DNA of 64,000 nt, taken from the NCBI GenBank assembly GCA_947683425.1, contig CANTUQ010000106.1:4302001-4366000 (forward strand), written 5' to 3'. The DNA is from Excoecaria cochinchinensis (lineage: Eukaryota; Streptophyta; Magnoliopsida; Malpighiales; Euphorbiaceae). Below are positions 10,309 through 20,505 of this stretch, one piece after another. Below the pieces are notes generated by a model. The model had not been told where the DNA came from, searched no databases, and saw only the letters and a list, made by a program, of their open reading frames with translations. The translations under genes and the position numbers were made by a program. Position 1 is the stretch's first letter; the number at the start of each line of letters is the position of its first letter.

Positions 10309-11219
10309 CGAGTGACAGATGGTGCGGCGCCTGCTGTCCCTTTCATTTTCTCTCCCAAACGGTTTTTTTTTTTGCGTTTTTTTAGTGTTTTTCAAGCATT
10401 TCTTCTTCTTTTTTCGCGATTTCTTCATATTTTCGCATTCTCTACTCACCGGGTGCTTGGATATTCATATTTCTTCAGTTTCTACACTTCTCGTGACTAC
10501 AAGTAAATAACTAATTTTTTTTTAAATTTTATTCAATTTATTTCTTCATTTCTTCTTCCTTTAACCTTAGAAATGGTTAGGATGCTTTAGATGCCTTAAA
10601 AAGTTAGGGAGAATGCTGCCCATTTTCTTTATTTTTTTTAGTGCAATTAAATCTAAACCTTTGCATGATCACATGGGAATAGAATTTTTCTATAACTTTG
10701 TTGCTTTAGAAATAGACTTTTTATCGCATCATTCTGTGCATATATTGATTTTGAGGCCTGAGGCCGTTATTTTCGTGTTGTTGGGGACACACTCTTGCCG
10801 GGGTGTGTCCCATTTACATGCACATATATTGTTGTTGAGGCCTGAGGCCTGTTTTATGCCTTTTTATGCAGGAGGTTGGGCACACCCCTGCCGGGGTGCT
10901 GCCCAAATTTTTATTTTTATTCTAACATTGAATATTTTTGCGTATAATGCATGCCTTGGGGCCTAGAAAGCCCATTTTTATTCGCTTTAAAATATTTCCA
11001 TGCCAATTGCATGTTTCTTTTGTCTTCATTTGTGCGAGGCATGTTGGGCAACTTCCTTTGACAGGACGTTCGCCCCCCTTTTATTTGTCATCAGTTTATT
11101 ATCTCCTTTTCGGGCCACCAATGCCCTGGTGAGGCCAAAATGAGCCCTCACCTTGAAAATAAGTCTAATAATACTTGTTTTGTCAAATCTTCGCTATCTA
11201 ATTTTTTCTCCTTTGCAGG
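10309..11219 (+). other. Leader of the ORF-1-like gene with two conserved hairpins
   Basis: About 0.9 kb, T-rich, between the internal TATA box and the ORF-1 ATG. Two hairpins with a TGCC loop lie at 10784-10811 (GGGACACAC... pairing with ...GTGTGTCCC) and 10876-10906 (TTGGGCA..CACCCC pairing with GGGGTG..TGCCCAA). Both follow AGGCCTGAGGCC. The leader ends CTCCTTTGCAG just before GATGCC, a good 3' splice-site match, so an intron is plausible. No protein-coding content was seen. Confidence 0.62.
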
Positions 11220-13253
11220 ATGCCTCCTAGACGCAGAGCACCGCAGGCCCAGCCCGAGGTCGTAGTTCTGGGTTGGATGGATGATGAGTCAGCTCAGAGG
11301 TATAGAGCGTTAGCTCAGGTAGAGCTTCGAGCCAGCCGTTTCGTGTCCCGACCGTTCCTAGAGGCCCTAGGGATGGCTTCAGAGTTTGATGTGCTTGTCG
11401 AGGGTGCTGGGTGGATAGAGTTCCTTAACCCCTCTTTCCAGACTTTTCCAAAGGCTACTCGCCAGGTCTTAGCCACTCTCCGCTATGGCGGTTTTCAGAG
11501 GTCGGATACCGAGCCAGGGGTGGTCCAGTTTTGGTTCGACGGCGACCATTATAGTATCACCAGGCAGAGATTCGCATAAGCCATGGGGCTCCCTATAGAG
11601 GAGGGGGTCGAGATCCCACGGCGAGCGATGAGATGTGCCCATTGGGCGGCCATTGCCCTACCGGGAGTGTTGTATGATCATGATATAGCGAAGAGCACCG
11701 TACTGGTGTCTCAGGCACTCCGGTATTTGCACAGAGTGCTATCCAATTCGTACCTTGGTCGAGCTGGTAATCCAGGATCGTTTAATGCGGCCGAGATCTG
11801 GAGCCTCTGGGCTATGGTGGCAGGCCAGCGTCTCAACATTAGCCATGAGATCTTGGCTAACCTGACTAGAGTTGGCAGAGGGTTGACACCGGTGGTGATA
11901 GTGGGAGGAGTTATCACCAGGCTGCTTTTGAGGTTGGGAGTTGCCCCAGACAGATTGAGAGGACCCTTGGATGAGGGGATCCATGTGGATGCCGCAGCGG
12001 CAGTGCAGATGGGGATGATCTCCCCGATATCAGGGCAGGCAGAGGCCTACAGGGTGCTGTCCATTCATGAAACCCGGCGGATGTTCTCACTTCCACCCTT
12101 GGGTCTAGATCCAGACCACCCGGAGCAGCTAGAGCAGCAGCCTCCTCACCCGGAGCAGCAGCATCCATAGCCAGAGCACCAGCCTCATCCTCAACACCCA
12201 GAGCCTCAGCATCCTCAGCCTCCTCAGCCTCAGACTGTGCCACTACCACAGCAGCAGGAGCAGCCTAGGACCCCATCGAATTTCGACATGGAGTTCACGA
12301 TGGATGAGCTCTTTGCCGCCTCACCAGCATCCAGAGCGCCGACTCCTGTCCCGTCGCCGGGTGTCAGGGTGCAGAGGGCTACCCACGGGCCCCCCGAGAG
12401 ATATTATCCTTATTCCCGAGGTGACCCAGGGGCATCCACCTCCGCAGCACCGCCGCCAGAGCCACCACAGCAGCAGCCAGCACATCCTGACTTCTCTCAG
12501 CTCCTCACTTCCATGTTCACAGCCTTCGAGCGACGACAGGATGAGAGGGACAGAGCTATTCACGAGAGGTTGGACTGCCAGCAGGCTGCTATTCAGGAGC
12601 AGTCCCAGTCGGTGGAGCGGTTAGCTCAGGAGCAGGCCGGCTACGTCGAGCATACGGCACGGGAGCAGGCTCGGATCATAGATGCTTTCAGGGATGAGCA
12701 GGCTCGGGTCATAGAGGCCTTCAGAGGTGAGTAGGCGAGGCTAATCGAGCAGGTTGCCCAGGGTCAGAGGGAGCTTAGGCAGCAACTCGCCCATGATTTG
12801 AGGACGTCTCAGGACTAGGCGTCTCAGAGGGTTGACATGACCTTACAGATGATTGATGAGTCACTCGACTCGCTGAGATCCCGCATCCAGGCGATAGAGG
12901 GGATCCTCCTACCCTTGTCTCAGATCATGAGGGAGTTCAGGGAGCAGACAGAGCAGCGCCTAGAGCACATGAAGAGGGCCGCTAGTGAGCAGACCACTCA
13001 GATGAGCCAGGCGTTCAAGAAGTTGGGAGGCACAGTATCAGAGACGTTAGAGTTCATGAGGACTTGCACCCAGCCTTTCTTGGATGGCTATGCTCAGATC
13101 TGATTCAGGCAGACCCCCGACGCTGGGGCAGGACCCTCCACGGCTCAGCCTCCACCTCCAGCACGGCCAGCTCTGCCTCCACCTCCGCCAGGGACAGTGC
13201 ACATATCGGATGATGAGGATCCCGATGAGCCCTCTGACTACACACCCCTATGA
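11220..13253 (+). pseudogene. ATHILA ORF-1-like gene of Tat-1 (post-pol), in-frame stops
   Basis: A single frame of 678 codons from MPPRRRAPQ to ..HISDDEDPDEPSDYTPL, broken by stops at 11577 (TAA), 12168, 12732, 12816 (all TAG) and 13101 (TGA). The N-terminal 300 residues resemble the plant ATHILA ORF-1 family: SRPFLEALGM, YGGFQRSDTEPG, ALRYLHRVLSNSYLGR, NAAEIWSLWAM and VIVGGVITRLLL. A Pro/Gln-rich linker follows, then a long Gln/Glu-rich region (about 12500-13080) that looks like a coiled coil, and an acidic tail. The ATG follows a likely 3' splice site. Tat-2 carries a homologue with the same layout. Its role is unknown; the position corresponds to env-like ORFs, but I see no signal peptide or membrane segment. 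Confidence 0.75.
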
Positions 13254-14338
13254 TATTCGGGGAGTCACATTTTTGTACATTTACACTTTGTATATACATT
13301 GTACGAAATAGATATTTCTAGTGAAAAACTTTTGTTTTCAAGATTTATGAATTTATCCAGTTATTTATGATTCATTCATATTACAGATGAATATATGCCT
13401 TCACATTCACTCATATTCCAAAACAAAAATGATGTAAAATGATGAATAATAACTCAATAAAGAAGAATATAAATGAAACATGGCATAGCAGATGAAGCAA
13501 AATCACGCCATTAATAACAATGTTGAAAGATAACAACTCAAACATGAATTAACAAAACCTTTTTATCATGTAGGTACAGAGAAACATCGATCCGAACACA
13601 AACATCGATTAAAAGTCCGAACAAGGGCGCCTAAGATTCTTTTTTGGAACGGGGAACCCAGCGAGGTTTCCTCCTCTTCACACCGAGTTTGTAGCCAAAG
13701 AGCGCTACATCTCTTCAACCCTGCGCAAGCCGAGATGAGGCCAGCAGAGATCGAAGCTGCAGTTAGAGAAACACTGCTCTTCACAGATCGAGATCATAGC
13801 CAGAGAGTGCTGGATCTCACAGTTCACGTGGCAGCCAGAGAGTGCTACGCACCTTACAGATCGGATGGGGGTTAGCAGGGGAACTTCAGATCGAAGTTAT
13901 AGTTAGAGAATACTACTCTTCACCTAGAGATTGTGGTCAGAGAGTACCGCTTCTCACCAATCTAAGCTGCAGTTAGAGAAACACTGCTCTTCACAGATTG
14001 AGATCATAGCCAGAGAGTGCTGCATCTCACAGTTCACATGGCAGCCAGAGAGTGCTACGCACCTTACAGATCGGATGGGGGTTAGCAAGGGAACTTTAGA
14101 TCGAAGTTGCAGTTAGAGGAACACTGCTCTTCACATCAAGTTCGTAGCCAGAGAATGCTACGTCTCACCAACGCCTATAGGTCGAGACAAGACCGATAGG
14201 GGTATCTTCGCATCGCCGAACGGACCGAGACGAGGTCTACCCAGCAAAAGGCACGGATGGTAAGAACCGTCGCAGGTACGCCTTCTTTCTTTCTGTCCTT
14301 TCTCTGAATTTTGGCTTATCTAGGCGCTTGTGCACTAG
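13254..14338 (+). repeat. 3' untranslated region of Tat-1 with about 210-bp tandem duplication
   Basis: 13254-13600 is AT-rich with no gene. From about 13620 to 14180 an AGCTGCAGTTAGAG unit recurs at 13755 and 13965 (210-bp spacing), with a third partial copy near 14108. Smaller units of the type CCAGAGAGTGCT..TCTCAC repeat inside each copy. Tandem arrays just before the 3' LTR are a known hypervariable feature of Tat elements. Confidence 0.75.
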
Positions 14339-14360
14339 TTTCCCCAAAACTGGGGGCAAC
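14339..14360 (+). other. Polypurine tract of Tat-1
   Basis: TTTCCCCAAAACTGGGGGCAAC directly precedes the LTR start TGTAAGCAC. The purine-rich AAAACTGGGGG core is shared with Tat-2 (AAAATTGGGGG) and Tat-3 (AAAACTAGGGG). It would prime plus-strand DNA synthesis. Confidence 0.8.
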
Positions 14361-16413
14361 TGTAAGCACTGTGTCCCGAAGCGGTCCGGATCAGAGGTTA
14401 CCCTATGATGAAATCAGTATCCGAGCCTGTATAAATGGTTTGGATTTAGAGGTTTTAGTCCCGCGTTCCACGAGAAGTGAGTCTTTTTACCTTTCGTAGG
14501 CAGAGGGGGAGAAAACAGGGGATTTTCGAGTCAAAAGGTATATTTTCCTCCACAGACGGCCAGCCCGTCTGTGAGGGCCAGCCCGTCGCTTAGGGTCACA
14601 GATGGCCTGTGGTATTTTTCGATGCCCGTCGAAAAATCATCGCCCCTGTCAGAGCGCCGCCTGGTTTCCCGGAGCACGCAACCTTTCCGACGCCCGTCGG
14701 TGGATGTGGCAGGGCCGTCGGACGAATCCTTGTGTCAGAAGGATTCTTTCGACGCCCGCCTCCATACACCGACGCCCGTCGATCATGTCCGGCTTATAAA
14801 AGCTCCGGATTTTCACTTGAAAAGGGTTCCAAAAATTTTAAAGAGGGGAAACTCTGCCAAAATTCAAGCATATTTTCTCTCTCTTCCAGCAAACACATTT
14901 CATAAAGAAATCTCTTTTAAAGGAGGATCAAATCAATCAAAAGGAACTAAAAACTAATTAGTTTTCTTTAGATCTTGATTCCAAAGTCAATCTTTTGAGG
15001 GGTTGAGGAGGAAATAGTCCATTTTCCTTTCTTTGATCCTTCATCTTTGCTTCTCGTGGAACGCGCCGGGCTCTAATCAACACAAGAATCTCACTTAAGC
15101 ATTATCTGAGGGTAAATATTCCGGATTCCTTCTCCTTATCATTTCATATTTACTACTTATTTTGTTGTTCTTTCAATTTTTTTCATTATTCTTCTTTATT
15201 TTTGGCTCTCTTTACCTCATTTTGTGATAAAATCTTTTTTGGACTTTTAAAAAGAGTTCTTTTTACTGTTTTTTTAGAGACAGTGGTGACCGATGGGTCA
15301 TCTTCTTTACCGACGCCCGTCGGTCACCCCACTCACAGACGCTCTTCCACTTGAGTGAGCGACGGACACATCGGTCAATTTGACTGACGCCCGTCGGTCA
15401 CCTAAAAAAGGCCGTCGCTGGGTTCTGTCTTCACGTTTTCAAATCTCTTCTATCTCTCTCCAATCCTTTTGACTTTATTTATGTTGATCCTTTATATATT
15501 GACATCTTCTAACTTTCTGTGAGTGTATATTGATTTTCTTGGACCATCCTGAGCTCGAGAGGCTATCTACCATATTCGGGGGATTTCGTCTGGTTTAGTT
15601 TCCTAACCTTCTTGGTCATTTTCTTTATTCATTTATTCATTAACTATTTTATGTATATGGATATACCCTTTTTGTATCTCGTTAATGTACGAAATGAGTA
15701 AATGTTTTATATTCAATAAAATGAGGTTTACACAAACGCAAGGACCATATGTCCTATTTTTATCCAATAAAAATCATCACAAATAGAAACATCCAATTTT
15801 AATAATGATGCGTGCGAGGACCAAAGTCCTCAAAATAAGCAATGCCCCGATTCGGGTATGTATCGCACATTTATAAAAAGGAGTTGTATTCCGCTCCTTA
15901 TATTATTGTAATTTATCGCTTTTTGATATTTACTTGCTCATTTACGGCTTTCCAAATGTAAATAAATGCAACTTCGATTAATTGCATCGTGTGGAGAGAG
16001 AGCAAATCAATGATAATTAAAATTTGATCATATGATAATCGAGGTAGAAATAGATGAGAAATCCCGGACCCAGCTCTGGTGTTTGGGCTCAAAGAGGCTA
16101 GAGGTTTACCCTCCAAGACACCTTTTTGTGCCACGAGACTTTAGTGCTAATCCTAGGCTCCTTAGGGCGAGAGGTTTACCTTCCAAGACCCCTCTGGCTG
16201 GTCCAAAATGGATACTAAGTGCAGTCTTAGGCTCTCCGAGGCGAGAGTAACTTTCCCAATATTCTATTGGGTGGCGACTCCATGAAACCTCCTTGTTGCC
16301 CAACATAGACGCACTTGCGATTTATTGCAAGCTGTCAACGGACCCACAAATGCCCCGATCGCCCTCGAGCGGGCGGTCCCATGGGCAGCCACGGGGATCC
16401 GGCGCGCGTCACA
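14361..16413 (+). repeat. 3' LTR of Tat-1 (about 2.05 kb)
   Basis: It starts TGTAAGCACTG after the polypurine tract and ends GCGCGTCACA, giving TG..CA ends. The right half repeats window positions 1-1040. U3 (about 14550-14785) holds many GACGG/CGACGCCCGTCG palindromes followed by a TATA box. The sequence after 16413 (ATAAG..) belongs to Tat-2, so ATAAG is the predicted right copy of the target duplication. Confidence 0.92.
14551..14803 (+). promoter_or_regulatory. U3 palindrome array and TATA box of the Tat-1 LTR
   Basis: CACAGACGG-ccagc-CCGTCTGTG (14551-14572), TTTTTCGA-tgccc-GTCGAAAAA near 14616-14638, and two CCGACGCCCGTCG-type palindromes lie within 230 bp upstream of CTTATAAAAGC (14793-14803). 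The TATA box is well placed for LTR transcription. The role of the palindromes is unknown. Confidence 0.65.
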
Positions 16414-17119
16414 ATAAGCTAGTGCTAAAATGCTACCCATTGGCCTAATGAATATTTATTATTTTACACGAATTTTTAGCTTTCCTATTTTTACTATATT
16501 TAATTTGTTTAGTTTGATTAACCGTTTACTTTTTAAATTAGACTGAAGTAATGCCTTAGGTAATTGGTGCATATTTAGAATAAGATTTGTGGCCTATATG
16601 TGTGATTCCAAAAATACAAATATTGTGATTGTTAGGGCTTGAAGCCTGTTTTTATTATTGTTTTATGCAGGAAGTGGGGCACACCCTTGCCGGGGTGCTG
16701 CCCATTTTGTTATTGTTACTTTTACTTTTATTGCACTATATTATCAATTTATACATGCCTGATTGTTAAGGCCTAAGGCCTATCCCTAGTTGTGAAAAAT
16801 TTCTTGTTTTTACGCATGAGTTGGGACACATCCTTGCCGGGATGTTGTCCAAATTTTAGTCAATATTTTCTGTGCTGGCTGAAGGACTGAGGCCTATTAT
16901 ATTGTTTTGCGCAGGAGGTGGGGCACACCCTTGCCGGGGTGCTGCCCAAATTTTTATTTGTACTTTATTTGGTTCTTTTAATTACCGATAGTTTCCTTTG
17001 TTTTTTGAGATACAAAGCTTATCCCGTATTTTCCTTCTAACCCCTTAAATGCATCTCTACTGAGATATTATCATTTTTTTTATCATTTACTCTTACTAAA
17101 TTGTCTATTACTTTACAGG
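16414..17119 (+). other. Leader of the Tat-2 ORF-1-like gene with three conserved hairpins
   Basis: T-rich sequence without a gene. Three hairpins with TGCC loops lie at about 16676-16703, 16821-16853 and 16919-16949. Each follows a degenerate AGGCCTGAGGCC and, in two cases, GCAGGAGGTG-like sequence. The leader ends TTACTTTACAG before GATGCC, a likely 3' splice site at the same place as in Tat-1. Confidence 0.65.
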
Positions 17120-19294
17120 ATGCCGCCACGCAGATGCGTCCCTCATGGACAGGATGAGCCCCAGGCTCCCATGTGGATGACTCCGGAGGCTAGACAGAGA
17201 TATGTAGTTTTGGCTCGGGTAGAGTTCCGGGCCAGCCGTTTTGTTTCCAGACCATTCCTGGAGGCTCTAGGGATGGCAGATGAGGTAGATATTCTAGTTG
17301 TAGGAGCGGGCTGGACCTAGTTTATGGCGCCAGCATTCCCCACATATCCCGAGGCAGTGCGATATGTATTGGCCACTTTCTACTACGGGGGGTTCCAGAG
17401 ATCTGATACAGAGCCCGGAGTGGTCCAGTTTTGGTTTGATGGTCATCATTTCAGCATCACGCGGCAGAGGTTTACACAGGCCATGAATTTGTCGCACGGT
17501 CAGGATGTTATGGTACCTCAGAGGGTAGTTAGGCGGGACCATTGAGATGCTATTGCTCTGCTCGGAGTGCCGTATGACCATGATACGGCGAAGAGCACAG
17601 TCTTGATATCACAGGCACTTCTGTATTTGCACAGGGTGCTTTCCAATTCGTATCTTGGACGGGCTGGCAACCTGGGGTCGCTTAACGCGGCCGAGATTTG
17701 GGGCCTTTGGGCTATGATGATGGGTCGGTGCCTCAACATTAGTCATGAGATACTGGCCAACATGGCCAGAGTCTCTAGGGGGACAGCCCCATCGGTGATA
17801 GTTGAAGGGGTCATCACTCGCTTGCTGTTAGGATTGGGGGTGGCTCCGGATAGGCTTCAAGGCGCTTTAGATGAGAGCATTTATGTGGACGCCCCTGCCG
17901 CAGTACAGATGGGGATGGTGCTACAGATCCCAGGACAGGCCGAGGCTTTCAGGCTCCTTACGATACATAAGACACGGCCGGCCTTCGATCTTCCATCCTT
18001 AGCCCCGGCTCAGGAGCAGCCTCAGGGAGAGGTACCAGTACCACCTCAGCCTGAGGAGCAGCCACAGCATCAGGAGGACCAGACTCCTCAGTTTGAACAG
18101 TATCAGGAGGGCCAGCCTCCACAGCCACAACATCAGGAGGTCCAGCCTCCCCAGTATGAGGTTCCTCAGGAGGGCCAGCCTCCACACTCGCAGCAGTATG
18201 AGGAGCAGCTTCGGACTCCTTCTGACATGGGGATGGAGTTCACCATGGAGGAGTTGCTCGGTGCTTCTCCAACATCGGGGGCACAGCCGACATCGGGGGC
18301 ACAGAGTCTTCCTCCTTCCCTGGCTCCGAGGATTCAGAGTACTTCTCTCAGGCGTTCACCCAGATTTCACCCCTACTTCAGAGGAGACTCGGGGGCATCC
18401 ACATCCATAGCTCCACCTCCGGGATAGTCATCAGAGCTAGCTCCACCTCCAGTAGCGTTGTAGCCAGACATCTCCGAGCTTGTAGTCTCTGCGCTTGCAG
18501 CTTTCGAGCGCAGACAGGAGGAGAGGGATAGGACCCTCCTTGTTCGGATTGAGGAGAGAGATAGGGTCCTGACAGAGAGGCTGGAACAGCAGCAGGGACT
18601 GATTCAAGAGCAGGCTAGGGCCATTGACCAGCTGAGGCAGGAGCATGCAGGGCTCCTTAGGCAGATGGCGGAGCAGCAGGAGAGGATGGTGGGCTACCTG
18701 AGATAGGAGGTAAGGGCCTCCCAGGACGAGGCAGCTCAGGGGGTGGACATGACCCTCCAGATGATTCAGGAGTCGATGGATGCCCTCCGCTCGACAGTGC
18801 AGACGATAGATGGGGTTGTCCAACCTATGACTCAGTATGTCCAGGATTTTCGCGAGCGGACTGAGCAGAGATTGGAGAGTATGAGTACTGCTTCTTCAGA
18901 TCAGACTCGCCAGCTGAGCAGGGCCTTCAGAGAGCTAGGAGGGATGATCACGGACACCTTACGCTTCATGACGTAATGTGCCCAGCCCTTTTTTGATGGG
19001 TATGCCCAAGTGCAGTTCCAGCAGCAGGGTCCAGGGAGACCGTAGCCATCGTCTGTGCCTGTGGCGATTCCCCCCAGGCTTGAGTCGATGGTGGATATAT
19101 GGGCATCTCAGCGCCCAGGAGCGGCGGGTCCTTCTACTTCAGGAGCTGGACCCTCTGCCTCCAGGCCTCAGCCTCGGCCTCGACCAGCGACCCAGCCGTA
19201 GCCACCACCTCCGCCTCAGTCGCCACCTCAGCCCATCCACATATCTGACGACGAGGACCCTGATGAGCAGATTGGAGATTATCCACCTTTCTAG
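17120..19294 (+). pseudogene. ATHILA ORF-1-like gene of Tat-2, in-frame stops
   Basis: A single frame of 725 codons from MPPRRCVPH to ..HISDDEDPDEQIGDYPPF. Stops lie at 17318 (TAG), 17543 (TGA), 18425, 18461 and 18704 (TAG), 18974 (TAA), and two TAGs near 19043 and 19199. Conserved blocks match the Tat-1 copy: SRPFLEALGMA, YYGGFQRSDTEPG, LYLHRVLSNSYLGR, NAAEIWGLWAM and VEGVITRLLL. A Gln/Pro-rich repeat region (about 18000-18210) encodes near-repeats such as QEGQPP. A Gln/Glu-rich, coiled-coil-like region (about 18480-18970) and an acidic tail follow. The lack of frameshifts over 2.1 kb suggests point-mutation decay only. Confidence 0.75.
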
Positions 19295-20320
19295 CCATTC
19301 AGGGAGTGTGGATGACATTTTGTTATAGTTGTCTATTTGTTTTTTTATTATATTTTCTTATTGTTGCATATATCTTGTACAAAATTACTTTATAGTGAAA
19401 GTTGTATGTATATTCATTTTTTCTTATCCTTGCATGCTATGCTTACATTAATAACAATTGGGTGTGCACCTTTATTTACATCAAAATAAATTATTTATAT
19501 TCATAAAATCAGGAAGATGATAACAAAACTATGAATAATGATACAAACTTGTTTATGAACCTTGTAAACAAGAACAGTTCACATGGGAGTAATAAGAAAT
19601 TCTTTGGTACACAGGAACATTGACTTAATCTTAGTCCAAATATGGATATCAATCACATCAGAAGAATCACATCGAGGCTCTCCACCTTGCAGATCGTATA
19701 GGGGTTAGCAAGGAACTCTTCACAGCTGGGGTTGCAGTTAAATAGCGCTGCTCTCCACCTTGCAGATCGTATAGGGGTTAACAAGGAACTCTTCATAGCC
19801 GGGGTTGCAGTTAAATAGCGCTGCTCTCCACCTTGCAGATCGTATAGGGGTTAGCAAGGAACTTTTCACAGCTGGGGTTGTAGTTAAATAGCGCTGCTCT
19901 CCACCTTGCAGATCGTATGAGGGTTAGCAAGGAACTCTTCATAGCCGGGGTTGCAGTTAAATAGAGCTGCTCTCCACCTTGCAGATCGTATGGGAGTTAG
20001 CAAGGAACTCTTCATAGCCGGGGTCGCAGTTAAATAGCGCTGCTCTCCACCTTGCAGATCGTATGAGGGTTAGCAAGGAACTCTTCATAGCCGGGGTCGC
20101 AGTTAAATAGCGCTGCTCTCCACCTTGCAGATCGTATAGGGGTTAGCAAGGAACTCTTCATAGCCGGGGTTGCAGTTAAATAGCGCTGCTCTCCACCTTG
20201 CAGATCGTATAGGGGTTAGCAAGGAACTCTTCACAGCCGAGGTTGCAGTTAAATAGTGCTGCTCTCCACCTTACAGATCGTATAGGGATTAGCAGGGAAT
20301 TTGCATTAACGCCTTACTAG
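19295..20320 (+). repeat. Tat-2 3' spacer and exact 73-bp tandem array
   Basis: 19295-19670 is AT-rich with no gene. TCCACCTTGCAGATCGTAT then begins at 19681, 19754, 19827, 19900, 19973, 20046, 20119, 20192 and 20265. This is nine units at an exact 73-bp step with only point differences between units. The array sits about 180 bp before the 3' LTR, where Tat-1 has a 210-bp repeat and Tat-3 has 27- and 80-bp repeats. Confidence 0.95.
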
Positions 20321-20483
20321 TCCAAGCAAAACCAGTAGGGACATATGCATTGGATACATCCACCGCTGAGTGGACTGAGACAAGGTTTGCCCAGCAAATA
20401 GCGAAAGGAAAGGATCGCCCAGGTACGCTTTCCTTCCTTTCTTTCTCTCTGAATTTTGGCTCACCTAGACACTTGCGCACTAG

Positions 20484-20505
20484 CCTTCCCAAAATTGGGG
20501 GCAAC
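20484..20505 (+). other. Polypurine tract of Tat-2
   Basis: CTTCCCAAAATTGGGGGCAAC-type sequence ends immediately before the LTR start TGTAAGCACCG. It matches the same site in Tat-1. Confidence 0.78.

Larger units (their letters stand above)
1..16413 (+). mobile_element. Tat-lineage Ty3/gypsy LTR retrotransposon (Tat-1), 5' end cut by window
   Basis: The order is partial 5' LTR (1-1040), primer binding site, about 0.9 kb leader, gag-pol (1959-8312), antisense ORF (10035-9352), internal promoter, ORF-1-like gene (11220-13253), tandem repeats, polypurine tract and a full 3' LTR (14361-16413). Window position 1 lines up with about 15375 of the 3' LTR. The order protease-RT-RNase H-second RNase H-integrase, with extra ORFs after pol, is the known plan of the plant Tat lineage. 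The second RNase H (about 6560-6960) is diagnostic. The element ends inside sequence matching the leader of Tat-2, so it is nested in that element. Its left boundary and target duplication are outside the window. Confidence 0.93.

Noticed and set aside
13600..14180. Possible CRISPR-like array (also 19681-20320 and 60945-61620)
   Set aside because: Units are directly adjacent tandem repeats without unique spacers, in plant retroelement 3' regions.
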